Shown: piece after piece, positions 42,401 to 55,600 of the stretch
How the letters are laid out: the number at the start of each line of letters is the position of its first letter
Position numbering within the stretch: position 1 is the first letter of the stretch
Assembly: GCA_034440575.1 (NCBI GenBank)
Contig: JAOTOL010001659.1
Span: 2,581,001 to 2,645,000, forward strand
Reading direction: 5' to 3'
Source of the DNA: Imbricaverruca yamaguchii
Lineage: Eukaryota > Arthropoda > Thecostraca > Neoverrucidae
DNA length: 64,000 nt
Notes under the pieces: model-generated
Told to the model about the DNA's origin: nothing
The model's database searches: none
What the model saw: the letters and a program-made list of their open reading frames with translations, nothing else
Translations under genes and position numbers: made by a program

Positions 42401-43215
42401 CTTCTTTGCACGCGCACCTGAGGAGGCGGGTGGAATTCATCCACCTCTCCTGATTTTCGGCGATATCTCGTGAGCGGGAGGGAATATTGCAATGTCATCT
42501 CGCGACTGTTGAAGTGATAAGCGCATCAAGTGCAAAAAATAGAAATCCATTGGTAAGCATGGGACTTGGTATTGTATCTAGGTTTATATAGGTTGCTTAT
42601 TGGTTTCTCAAACAGGCGATAGGCAACTAGTGCGGACATCGATGCGTCTCTGGTGGTTGTTATTGGTACTATTCATCCATGTTCAAACATTCTGCGCTTT
42701 GCTGCTTATTTGAGCCAAAAATGAAATGCATATCCAATGGAAAACTTATCTTATTGGCGGCGCTTCTGGGAAGCACCGCCAGAAGGAGATCAGTGATGTT
42801 TTGAAAGCAAGTAATAACGCAATATACGCAACTAGACATACTGTGTTGACATCATACTGTGCATTAATTGTATGCCCCTAGGTAAAAATACAGTTGACAC
42901 ATGCTAAAAAATATCCAATTTAAAGAGCTTTGTGAAGGAGCCCATTCGAGAGGGAACAGTTAAGTGCAGGTGCCCTTTTCATTCGGTGCAAGTTTTCTTT
43001 TACTCGAGTGCTACCCAATGGAGAATTTAAAAAAAACCTGGCTTATATGCTATGAAAGCGCGCAAGGACAATGCATTGGATGCCCCAGATTGCTGCGAAG
43101 TGACGAACCTGCCAAACTATGGCAGCTCGAACCAAACCACGCACGTTTGTTACAATTATATTCAGCATCTTCAAGTAGTTAAGACCGCGCACACTCGCTC
43201 ACACCATCCAATGAA
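42401..43215. other. Intergenic, no gene seen
   Basis: AT-rich unique sequence. Confidence 0.4.
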
Positions 43216-43615
43216 TAACGGCGCGGTGTCACACATAACGGCGCAGTGTCGCACAACGGCGCAGTGCCGCACTGGCACACTCTGCCAGTGCTGCCGGCAC
43301 ACCTTAGGCGCAATGTCGCACCGGCACACCTAGGCGCAGTGTCGCACCGGCACCTCTGCCCAGTGTCGCACCGGCACACCTAGGCGCAGTGTCGCACCGG
43401 CACTCACCTGCCCAGTGTCGCACCGGCACACCTCTGCCCAGTGTCGCACCGGCACACCTAGGCGCAGTGTCGCACCGGCACACCTAGGCGCAGTGTCGCA
43501 CCGGCACACCTAGGCGCAGTGTCGCACCGGCACACCTCTGCCCAGTGTCGCACCGGCACACAACGGCGCAGTGTCGCACCGGCACACCTCTGCGCAGCTT
43601 CACGCGGCGACATCG
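43216..43615 (+). repeat. ~23-bp minisatellite CGCAGTGTCGCACCGGCACAC
   Basis: About 16 units with CTAGG or CTCTGCC spacers alternating. ORFs across it on both strands are artefacts. Confidence 0.93.
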
Positions 43616-44860
43616 TGCGACCACTTCGCACGCGCCGGCGCAATGGCAGTGTGCGGCGCGCGCCGGCCGCCGGCCGCCGCCAGGCGGCTCCACTGGTCAC
43701 ACGGCTGCTGCGCACGCCTGCTGCTCTGCCGGCAGAGCGGGGCCGGCGGCCGGACGGCGCGCGCCACCGGCCGCGTCTGCATGGCGCGAAACTCGGCCGC
43801 CGGCGACCCGCCCCGCCGGCCCGGGTTAATATCACAGTATTATGACGGTCTCTGCACTGGGGAAGTCGCCGACTATGTACACCACACGTCCGGAGCCGAC
43901 GGCCGGGTCCGGGCGGTCCGGACGGTCCGCGGCACCACGCCGGGCTCGGCGGCCGCGGGGCACGTGCGGGTCATGTGTCCGGCGGTACGACACCGGGTCA
44001 GTGACACCGCCGGGGCACGCGTCTCGCGTGTCACGCGGAGACACCGCCGGCATAGCGGAGGCGGCGGTCGCCTCCGCCCGGAGGCCATCAGCGGACTGAG
44101 CGAGTTGAGACCCGCACGCCCGACCACGACTCGCAGCACGACCCATACGACCCACACCGCAGCACCGCCTGAAGCTAGTCTGTCTGCGAAGCAACGACCG
44201 GTGCACGATGGGGCACCAGTGAGGCCCAACCATTGGCAGGTCACTGAATGTCGTGTAAAATGGCACACACTCGTCCCGATGATGAAACGGCTGAACAGAC
44301 GCAGCGCATCACTCGATGCCGACTCCAGTCTCAAGTATTCCGAGGGACTGAGAAGTACGAGCCGCATTTAGAGGCGAATTGCTGAGGCAGGTGTGATTAA
44401 ATCTTCGTATAAAATGTTTTAAATACCTACATCTAGCTGCCTGAAGAGACTACTAACTAAAGCACGTAATACTAGCCGGTGCGCGGGCACGATGTTGCAC
44501 GTACAGCTGCAGGATGGGCACTTCCGAGCTGGCCGACCGCCGATCCCCTCGTCGGTGGCGGTCACACTCCACTCCGGTCCACTCCGGGCACTCCAGTCGC
44601 CGCGGCCCAGCACCGGCCCCAAAACGGCCGCGACCGAAGGACGAAAGGCACGTACGTGCGGACTCTGCGCTGAGAAGCTCGCGCGCGTCGCAAGCAGCCG
44701 GTCTCACACGCACACACGCGCGCACACACCCCGCACACTCAGGCACACAATTTGGCACAGGGCGTGCCGTTGTCCACCCATGGCACGGTTCAGTATTCAC
44801 CCGTCAGTGACCTCCGGCTCCGGTATATATTGTATTCCTAAGCGGTCGTCTCCGGCTCTG
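43616..44860. other. GC-rich intergenic region
   Basis: 43640-43830 and 43880-44120 are very rich in GC and CpG with overlapping open frames on both strands. No product is recognisable; it could be a CpG-rich promoter or 5' exon region of an unseen transcript. Nothing definite. Confidence 0.35.
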
Positions 44861-44864
44861 GCCG

Positions 44865-45110
44865 TGTCCGGATGGTCATGTCCGGATGGTCATGTCCGGC
44901 GGCCGTATCCGGCGGCCTTGTCCGGGCGGCCGTATCTGGCCCTGGCCGTGTCCGGCGGCTGAGTCCGGATGACCGTGTCCAGATGGCGTGTCCGGCGGCC
45001 CTGTCCGGGCGGCCGTATCTGCCTCTGGCCGTGTCCGGATGGTCATGTCGGGACCACCGTGTCCGGATGACCGTGTCCTGATGACCGTGTCCGGGCGGCC
45101 GACCGCTCCC
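44865..45110 (+). repeat. GTCCGG-rich minisatellite
   Basis: Units of GTGTCCGGATG(G/A)(T/C)C and GTCCGGCGGCC in mixed order, period about 15-17 bp. Confidence 0.85.
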
Positions 45111-45193
45111 ACACAGCGGCCCGAGTGGACGGCAAAGGCGCCGCGCAGAGGCGACGCCAGCACAACAGACGCACCACGTGGCTAGGACGGCCG

Positions 45194-45382
45194 CTAGCGG
45201 CTGATATTTGACTTGAGTGTGGGGTCCGGCCGCCGCCGCTTGAAGAAGCCCAGCTTCCAGAGGATGAGTGCGATGATGGCCAGCAGCAGCAGGCCGGCCA
45301 GCACGGAGACGACGATCGCCCAGATGGGCACGCCGCCGCCCTCCGCCTCCCGCGGCAGGTCGGGGTAGGCCACCGACTCGGC
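45194..45382 (-). CDS. Integrin alpha terminal exon (TM helix and cytoplasmic tail)
   Basis: Sixty-two codons and TAG (45194-45196): [67 protein letters not shown] is the beta-tail clasp and talin-control motif of integrin alpha chains. The tail after GFFKR is short. Confidence 0.98.
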   Translation of the reverse strand, partial: AESVAYPDLPREAEGGGVPIWAIVVSVLAGLLLLAIIALILWKLGFFKRRRPDPTLKSNISR

Positions 45383-48300
45383 CTGCGACAGAGGTCAGGT
45401 CAGGTCACGAGACGACGATGGCCCAGATGGGCACGCCGCCGCCCTCCGCCTCCCGCGGCAGGTCGGGGTAGGCCACCGACTCAGCCTGCGACAGAGGTCA
45501 GGTCAGGTCACGAGACGACGATGGCCCAGATGGGCACGCCACCGCCCTCCGCCTCCCGCGGTAGGTCGGGGTAGGCCACCGACTCAGCCTGCGACAGAGG
45601 TCAGGTCAGGTCACGAGACGACGATGGCCCAGATGGGCACGCCACCGCCCCCGCGGTAGGTCGGGGTAGACCACCGACTCGGCCTGCGACAGAGGTCAGG
45701 TCAGGTCACGAGACGACGATGGCCCAGATGGGCACGCCACCGCCCTCCGCCTCCAGCGGTAGGTCGGGGTAGGCCACCGACTCAGCCTGCGACAGAGGTC
45801 AGGTCAGGTCACGAGACGACGATGGCCCAGATGGGCACGCCACCGCCCTCCGCCTCCCGCGGTAGGTCGGGGTAGGCCACCGACTCGGCCTGCGACAAAG
45901 GTCGGGTCAGCTCACGCTGCGCAGATCGCGGAATGGTAACACCGATCCGATCCGCGGTCGGTGGAAGCCGGGGTCAAGCAGGATCGGGAGAGGAACGCCG
46001 AGTTCTGACGCCGCCCCATTTTGTGGCGAGCACCCAGTGCAAGGCAATGGGAAGGCGAGATAAGGCTGATGCAAGCAATGCGGTTGTACGTTGCGTCGGA
46101 TAACTTTTGCCAAATGCAATGTCTTTGATTGCGCTACCCAGCTGGCTCGACTGGGACAGTCGTACCGCTGCTGCCGACAGCAAACACCCTGCCAGATAGG
46201 AAACCACAAACAGCGACCACAGCACAGAGTGATCTCACAGCACCGAACCGTCCCTCAGCCACCACCACCCACCGTGTCGACATCGTCGGAGATGTCCTGC
46301 AGCTTCTCCAGCGCCGGGTCCATCTGCAGCGTGGCGCGTGACTTGATGGACACCCACGACACGTCCGGGTAGTCCTCCACCAGAGTGCTGTTCCAGATGC
46401 GGCCCTGCACGTGCACCAGCGCGTACTTGTTCTCCGGCAGGTTGTGGATGCGACAGCGGAACCGGATGCACTTGGCGGAGTTGCGCTCGCAGTCCTGCGG
46501 CGAGACGAGGCGTCACGCGAGGGGAGGTGACCGAGACGAGGACCGTGGCGAGACGAGGCGTCACGCGAGGGCAGGCGACCGAGACGAGGATAGTGGCGAG
46601 ACGAGGCGTCACGCGAGGGCAGGCGACCGAGACGAGGACCGTGGCGAGACGAGGCGTCACGCGAGGGGAGGTGACCGAGACGAGGACCGTGGCGAGACGA
46701 GGCGTCACGCGAGGGGAGGTGACCGAGACGAGGACCGTGGCGAGACGAGGCGTCCCCGAGGGGAGGTGACCGGACGAGGACCGTGGCGAGACGAGGCGTC
46801 ACGCGAGGGAGGCGACCGAGACGGGACCGTGGCGAGACGAGGCGTCACGCGAGGGGAGGTGACCGAGACGAGGACCGTGGCGAGACGAGGCGTCACCCGA
46901 GGGGAGGTGACCGAGAGGAGGACCGTGGCGAGACGAGGCGTCACGCGAGGGGAGGCGACCGAGACGAGGACCGTGGCGAGACGAGGCGTCACGCGAGGGG
47001 AGGTGACCGAGACGAGGCGTCACGCGAGGGCAGGTGACCGAGATGAGGACCGTGGCGAGACGAGGCGTCACGCGAGGGCAGGCGACCGAGACGAGGACCG
47101 TGGCGAGACGAGGCGTCACGCGAGGGCAGGCGACCGAGACGAGGACCGTGGCGAGACGAGGCGTCACGCGAGGGGAGGTGACCGAGACGAGGACCGTGGC
47201 GAGACGAGGTGTCACGCGAAGGGAGGCGACCGAGACGAGGACCGTGGCGAGACGAGGCGTCACGCGAGGGGAGGCGACCGAGACGAGGACCGTGGCGAGA
47301 CGAGGCGTCACGCGAGGGCAGGCGACCGAGACGAGGACCGTGCGCGTGCGTGAACGTCACCTACACACACGTGCCTGGCCTGGTACACGAGGAGTGAGAC
47401 GGTAGTGAGACGAGATGAGCGAGAATCGGGGGCCCAAGGAGATCCAGTTTACACGGGAAATGAGTGTTGAATTTTATCTATAAAAAGAAGAAGTACTTTT
47501 CAACAGCGCAAAGATATGACCATTTTTCCAATAAGCCATTTATTCCAATTGGTTGCAAAAAATGGCTATACAGAGTAGTCTGCAGAAGATCTCTGGGGCT
47601 CCATAACCATGACTTGGATCGAATTGAAAAGTGCCGAATAAAACTAGTGGCATTGAAGCATCACTTGCACGCATTCGTGCAAAAACTGTAGAAAGTGGTT
47701 AGTTACGCTTCCCTCCGCCAACGTGAGTTGGAGCCAGAATTATTATGGACATTCAACACGTTCCGTCCACATAATTTTCGGTGTTAGCATCTAGGATGGC
47801 ATCTAGGATGGGTCGGCTACATTTGTTTTTTATGAAAAGATTATGCGACCTACAAACTGTCAACAATATTCTGCGTTGATTACTTACAGAAGGAGAAATG
47901 GCAAATGTGCTATGACGCCTGTGGTGAAGTCTCAGAAACACATCACGCACAGTGCAGACCCGGGCCACAAACTGATGCACATCCACACGTTGACACACAG
48001 ACACATGATACTTCAGATACAAGATCAAGTGCATGCTCACCATGTATATGACCTGGTGCACCTCTCCCGACTGCGTCGTCACTGCCTCCGGCATCACCAC
48101 CATCTCCTGCTCCCGCTTGCGTCTGCGCAGGCCGACGTCGCGCCGCGAGCCGGTCTCCCGCTCGCGGCGTGCGCCTTCCCCGTCGCTGCGCGTCCGCCGG
48201 CTCTCTTCAGAGATGTCCTCGCGCTCGTAGCCGCCGTTCAGCTGTCGGTGCGCCGAGTACTGGCGCCGCGTGCCGCCGCTGATTTGTTCCACGCTCTCGG

Positions 48301-49180
48301 TGCCGCCGGCGACGCGGCGCGCGCTCAGCTCGTCCCTGTGCGCCTCCAGGTCGTCGGTGGGCCGGTCGGTGATGCCCGGGTACGGCCGGCGCGACTCGTA
48401 GCGCCGCTGGAACGTGTACGACTGGTTGCCGCCGGTGGCGCCGCCGTACGGCCGCCGGCGGCGGTAGTAGCCGCGTCGGCGGCCGCCAGGGCGGCCGGCG
48501 CGTGGCCGGCCGGTCGGCCCGTCCGACTCGCCGTAGTACTGGTCGTCGCCGTAGCCGCCGCTCACGCGGCGGCCGTCCGACCGGTCCAGGTAGGTGCCGC
48601 TCGAGCCGGAGCTCGTGCGGCCGCCGAAGCTCGAGCTCGTGTAGCCGTCAGAGCTCGAGCTCGAGTAGCCGTCAGAACCGGCAGAGCTGGAGAAGCCGGA
48701 GCGGCTGGAGTTGCGGAATTGCGTGCGGTCGCCGGAGGCGGCGAAACGGCCGCTGTCCAGCGTGGTGGTGCGGAACCCTTGACCGGCGCCGTAGCGACGC
48801 TGCAGCTCGTCATCTTCCCCCCGTCCGGCGTCGTAGCGGCGCTGCAGCTCGTCATCTTCCCCCCGTCCGGCGCCGTAGCGACGCTGCGACTCGTCGCCGC
48901 CGCCCAACGTGGTAGTGCGGAACCCTTGACCGGCGCCATAACGGCGCCGCAGCTCGTCATCGTCCGTCTGGCCGGCGGCGGCGGCGCCGCTCTGGCTCGT
49001 CTGGTACGTCCTCCTCGTCTCCACCTGCAGTCCCTGGCCGCCGGCGGCCGCACCGCCGGTCCGACTCGCCTCGGAGCCACGGCTCTCCGAGCCGAACGAG
49101 CCGCCCGTCTGCCGGTAGTCGTCCTCCCTGTCGCCGTCGACGCGCGAGTGGGTGCGCCGCGAGCCGCCGGTCCTCTCGTA

Positions 49181-49211
<31 letters not shown>

Positions 49212-51889
49212 TTTTGGTCAGAGTCGGCGTCGAGCGGCCGCCAGCGCCGGTACTCGTCGTCCGGCTTGCGGCGGCGGCTGTCGACCGTGTTGAGGCCGCC
49301 GCTCAGGTCGGTCTTGCGCACGACGGCGTCCTCCACCACCACGCGATCGTGGCGGTCGTCGCCGAACGCGCCGCCGCCGCGCGAGCCGCTCGACGAGCTC
49401 ACGGACGAGCTGCTGGACGAGCTCGTGCGCGTCCGGGAACTGGTGGACGACGAGCCCGAGCTCGAGCCCGAGATGGTCCCCGAAGAGGACGACGAGGAGG
49501 AGCCGCCTCGCGAGGACGTGGACGAGGTCTGTCTGCCGCTGCTGGACGAGGCCTGATATCCACCGACGTAGGCGCCGACCACGCTCGGCACCGGCGAAGG
49601 CTCCCTCTGGCGCTGCTGCAGGTTCAGCGGATTCACGTGCACCTTCTCCAGGAAGCACTCTCCGTCGCCTGGAACGGGACAGACGGCGTGTCAGTTGGTA
49701 AAGACCTCGCCTGTCGTGGCACGTGTTTCACAAATGCAAAGTGGGTGTTTACGGACCGATGCAATAATACGACCCACAAACGGTTTGCCGCTTCGCGACT
49801 CACCCGCTATTCATCTTGTTGCACTCGCGCATAAATATATACTGACGCGACCTAACCAATGCATATGTGCCTTTGCACGACAGTCGCTTCAGGACATAGC
49901 TTCAATTAATCAATGTCCTGAATACAGAGAAATCTTTGAAACCCTCTCAAAGAAACAAGACAGCGGCTGAATCGATATAACAAGACTCCGTTCACTCGCT
50001 CGCTCACCCAATCTGAATGAACGCCTTAATGCGTCGACTCGCTTGGATGCCGATTCCATAGGATTCCCATGGACGATGTTATGACAGCGGGTGAGTTAGC
50101 AAAAGTTGTGCCAGGACTAATGCTGGCCATTAATCCTAGTCGCTGGCATTAACTATACATTATTTCATGGATCACTTGTTGGTGAAGGCATTACAATAAT
50201 TCAGCTTTCGGCATAATGATAGGGAAATCAAACTGGACAGAATCCACCAATTTGGTCGAGTGCGTACCGAACAACTGAAATTACAGGCCAATTCAAGTAA
50301 GGACAATCAACTTGTCAAAGAACAACGAAACTGGCCAACTACTGTGTCAATGGCACATCAAGTCGCAAGCATTCGCAATTCAGTTAATGCAAAAATTATT
50401 CGTCATGCAATTATCCGAACAATACATGAACACGTGAACACACACAACGCAAATAAACTGATTTCTGACCTTCCAAGCTAATCACCCACAGCTGACCGTT
50501 CACAACTAGCCTCCTCAGCTGATCTTTCCCCAACTAGCCTCCTCAACTGACCTTCCATTCGGTCACTAGACCAGCCACAATGCACGCATGACTGTACTTA
50601 GAGATCATTTGATTCCTCTCAGAACAAATTGACTGCGCTCGGGTCATCTCACTGCCTTCATGTTTTCCGGCCTCCCCCTGTGCCGTACTGACCACAGGTC
50701 ATCCAAATCTCCCCCAGGCAAACAAATCTGTCATCTGGCAACATGAATTTCCCTCATGTTATCTTAACTGCCTTCAGAATACCCTAGCTGTTCTGGGGTA
50801 GCCTAAGCCATGCTCAGCGCACTTATGTTTTTATCAGGCTACCGAAACTGCCCTTAGGACACCTATTTGTATCAAGCTACTGAAGCTGTCCTCAGGACAT
50901 TCATACCTTTATCAGGCTACTAAAACTGTCCTTAGGACTCAGACTTCTCTCAGGCTTCTTTCACGGGTGCTTGAAGTGTTCTCAGCTCACCCCCGATCTG
51001 CCCTCAAGCTGTCCCGCCTTCCTAAATGTCCCCATGTCAGCCGGCCCACCACGAGTCATCCTACCCGACTCCTACCTTCACCCGACATAACTGACCAAAG
51101 CCTGCTCTATACCCTCGCAGGGTTGCCCGGTCTGTCAGCCAGCCTGCGAGCCATCACATGCAACTTCAGCCCACTCGACTGCCCCAAAGTCAGCCTGTCT
51201 TGAGCCACAGCTACTTTGTAGCTCTTCATTCGACTCGCCACCCGCCAGAAAAAGACACCCGCCGTGCAGCGTGCACCATCTCCACAGCCTGGCGCCCGGC
51301 CGCTGCGCGACCTCACGATTCACCTTCGTTTGTTCATTTGCGCTTAAGGGCGCCTGAACTGCTATTGGTTATCTAGCGCCCAACGACTCACCTTCGACGA
51401 TGGGCGGCCGCGTCATGTAGAGTAGCCACTTGCCCTGGTCGCCGGAGCTCTGCACCTGCGCGGGCCAGTCGATGTACACGTCCACCCACTCGACGGTGGA
51501 GGGGCCCGTGTTGTACACCTCGTACGTGTGGAACACGGGACTGCCGATCTCGTCCAGGTACTTGATGGCCGCCTCGCCGCGTACCTCGCCGCCGTAGAAC
51601 GACTGCTCGGGCCGCGCCACTCTGCGGGCGGCGGCGGCACGTCATCACAGACAGGGTGGTACGCTCGGGGGCGGGGGGGCCCTCTTCCAGGACAGCGTGG
51701 TCCGTCTTCACAAAGAGGGTTGTACTTCACCGAAGCCGAGCTGCCCCCCTACCCCACCCCCGGCCCCCCCTAACCCCCCAACCCCCCCCCCCCCCTCCAG
51801 CCCCCCCCCCCCCCTCCCCCCCCCCCCCCCCCCTCCCCCCCCCCCCCCCCCCCCCAACCACCCCCCCCAACCATCCCCCCCCCAACCAA

Positions 51890-51922
<33 letters not shown>

Positions 51923-52604
51923 ACCTAAAAAAAAACAGAGCAAAAAAGGTCTCAACCTTAAAAATTTTCAACCTCAAAAATGTACCAAAACATCAATTGA
52001 CATTCCAATCAACTTCACGAAGTGACACCGATGGCCTCACCTACTCCCTCCGGCATTGTCGCACCCACTCACCCGCTGACGGAGATCTCGCTGCGCTTGG
52101 CGACGCGCGCGCGGATGAAGAGGTCCGGCTGCTGGTTGACCGCCTCCGAGGTAGTGTTGGTGCTGAAGCCGATGGCGATCAGGTCGTCGTCGTCATCCAG
52201 CTGGCGCACGTCGAAGCGCAGCACCATGTCGCGTCGGCCGCTCTCTACCGGGTTGCCCAGGTAGCAGACGAGCGTCTCAGAGTCGAGCGTGGTGCACACC
52301 ACGTTGTCCTGCGGCGCAGGCGGAGCACGTGTCAGGCTCACCTGGCGTCTGCAGGCCCCGACCAGCCGGCACCGCAGTGGCACATCGAACAGCCGCCGGT
52401 GGCTAAATGACAGGCAAAAGAAGCGCTTTGCATAGTCGCTGAATGCTGCATGATGGTGCGGTATTGCGTTCACACTCTCGCAATCTTTCTCGTACTTACT
52501 CACTCTCATTCATTCATTCACTCTCAATCTTTGTTTCCATTTAACTTTGTATGCAAAGGACTATACCACGTATATACATACCTACACACATGCACATGTA
52601 CACC

Positions 52605-52667
<63 letters not shown>

Positions 52668-55600
52668 GTGTGCAGGTCTGTAGGTGGTATGTACATGATG
52701 GTATATCTAGGAGAGCATGATGGTATCCAGGAGATGGTACATCTCCGTACCTATGCACGGCTTTATGCACCAAGCCGTGCATAGGTACGGAGAAGTACGA
52801 GAGCCGACTAAAACGACAGCTCACTGAAATCTGGAAAACATCCAATACAACACCTGTGGCATGATAAAAGAGAGCAGATATAACAGCGCGGTCAGGCATA
52901 TTCTTCAAAGGGACCCTCATCAAAGCAGTGCATTTAACTGGCGGGCAAATACACCTGATTAATGTCTGCTATGGCATACAGCAGCATGCCTGCTACTAGT
53001 TGCCCGACCATCAGCCAAGCTCAGCGAATGCGATCACAACGTTCAGTCCGATATACCACTGGGCGATTTCACTAGCATGATGGACTACTAATTATTCATG
53101 GTTGAATAAGAGGGCGTTATAACATGGACCGACTGCTGCTAGCTACTGCGAATGGTACCTGGACGCTGGCACCAGCAAACCATCCCGGTCTGTGTACACC
53201 AGGGTGCCCTGCTGCCCGTGCAGTGGCACGATGGTGCCGGGTCATCTCTCATGCGACACTAGCTAACGCCAACATATCCAGCAACACGTCCAACAACACA
53301 GCCGACTCACGAAGCCACAGCTGGGCACGCCCCACGCGAAGCCCCGATCGGAATCGTTTACCTGCGTCCATAGTGCAACGGGCAGACAGAGGGGTGAGGT
53401 GTTAGTGGAGGGTAAGCAGAGAGGCGGCGCGTTAGTGAAGGGTGGACAGAGAGGTGCGGCGTTAGTAGAAGGTAAGCAGAGGCGGAAAATTAGGGAAGGG
53501 TAAGCAGAGAGGTGGAGTGGTAACGTTGGTGAAGGGAGACAGGGAGGTGGGATGTTAGGGAAGGGTAAGTAGAGAGGTGGAACGTTAGCGTTAGTGAAGG
53601 ATAGAAAGAAAATTGGGGCGTTGTGAATGCCAAGGCGAGATGTGGAGCGGCAGCATTAGTGAAGGACAAGCAGAGGTGGAGCGTTAGCGTTAGTGAAGGG
53701 TGGACAGACGGGTAGGGTGTTAGCGCATGGTGAGCAGGGAGGTGGAGCATTAACGTCAGTGAAGGGTGGACAGAGAAGTAGGGTGTTGGTGAAGGATAGA
53801 TAACGAGGCGGGATGTTAGTGGAGGGTGTGTAGAGAGGTGGGGCGTTAGTAAAAGGCAGACAAGGAGACGAGTGTTGTAATGAAGAGTAGACAGATAAGT
53901 GCAGCTGTTCCTGTTCCGTTGTTTCAACTAAAATCTGCGTTCACGATGGGTGATATGCAAATAGATAAAAAGACGGGTGTTATGCAAATGAGTGTCACTG
54001 ATCCCTTTCTTGAATACCCATCTTAATCATAACCGTTGGGTATGATGAGGTAGCACTTATCCGCTGAGAACGAAAGCTTTTTGCATTCAATGTAGTCCAC
54101 CTTAATGAACACGACCATACCTCCTGCTTCGTGACAGCAACCAGCGCCCGTTTTCACACCTACAATTTGTCTGTATTTGCCACTATCGCTGACGGTGCAT
54201 TTAACAATGTGTGTGACTGATTCGCATACATGACCCGAACCCAACTACAATATACAGCACAGCTACCACACATCAACTATAACATACAACACTGACGTTA
54301 TGATCACATGTGTCACGTAAGAGTCACCGACTGCTATCGAGAGTAATACACTGCCGTCCATTTAGTTAATTAGCTGGGATTGATGATGTATGGAGCAAAA
54401 TTACCGTGCAAAACCAATGACATAAGCATGCACGCCTCCGGAGAGACAAACTGGTTTTCAATTCCAGAAAATGACAGTCACCCGCCGAATGGAAGCGAGC
54501 TTCTGGATCCCAGTACACTTTTCGAGGCAATGTGCTTTGCAACACGTCTTTGATCGCGCCTCTTGCCGGTCTTGTCTCAACACCAGGCGTGTGGTGGCGT
54601 TGGAACGCGAAGTAAAGAGCACACTGCCGTCCAAGTGCTCTACAGCAGCGCTACAACCGTGCTACAACTAGCGGCTCCTACGTTCTGCCAACACACAGAT
54701 TATGGGCGCAGTATCACGCGAGCCGAAGACGCTGTTGTTGCATCTACTCAACACATGCATCTGTCACCCACGAATATCGGGGACGCCTAGAGCTCCGCAC
54801 TGCGGGTACTGCAGGCCTGTCGGGTCCGTACTGCAGGTCTGTCTGGTCCGTACTGCAGGTCTGTCTGGTCCGTACTGCAGGCCTGTCGGGTCCGTACTGC
54901 AGGCCTGTCGGGTCCGTACTGCAGGTCTGTCTGGTCCGTACTGCAGGCCTGTCGGGTCTGTACTGCAGGTCTGTCTGGCCCGTACTGCGAGTACTGGGGC
55001 TCCGCACTGCGGGTACTGCAGGTCTGTCTGGTCCGTACTGCGGTCTGGGGTCCGTACTGCAGGCCTGTCGGGTCCGTACTGCGAGGTCTGTGGGTCCGTA
55101 CTGCACTGTCGGCCGTACTGCAGGTCTGTCGGGTCCGTACTGCAGGTCTGTCTGGTCCGTACTGCAGGTCTGTCTGGTCCGTACTGCAGGTCTGTCTGGT
55201 CCGTACTGCAGGTCTGTCTGGTCCGTACTGCAGGTCTGTCTGGTCCGTACTGCAGGTCTGTCTGGTCCGTACTGCAGGTCTGTCTGGTCCGTACTGCAGG
55301 CCTGTCGGGTCCGTACTGCAGTGTCGGGTTCTGCAGGTGTCTGGTCCGTACTGCAGGCCTGTCGGGTTCGGTTGTCTGGCCCGCTGTACTGCAGGTCTGT
55401 CTGGTCCGTACTGGTACTGGGGCTCTGCGGTCAGGGCTGTCGGGTCCGTACTGCAGGTCTGTCTGGTCCGTACTGAGGCCTGTCTGGTCCGTACTGAGGT
55501 CTGTCTGGTCCGTACTGCAGGTCTGTCTGGTCCGTACTGCAGGTCTGTCTGTGTTTGGTCCGTACTGCAGGCCTGTCGGGTCCGTACTGCAGGCCTGTCG

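Noticed and set aside
43571..44371. 266-codon GC-rich ORF
   Set aside because: Overlaps other frames of similar length on both strands as expected in very GC-rich DNA; no family resemblance.
46385..47353. 322-codon ORF with [15 protein letters not shown] repeats
   Set aside because: Product of the ~45-bp intronic minisatellite; no start context, no homologue.
47843..49834. 663-codon + strand ORF opposite the integrin giant exon
   Set aside because: Ala/Val/Arg-rich shadow of the - strand Ser/Gly/Arg-rich coding sequence; only the - strand frame joins integrin exons in phase.
53124..53405. 93-codon + strand ORF rich in Ala, Thr and Asn
   Set aside because: Lies in an integrin intron, no recognisable domain or splice context.
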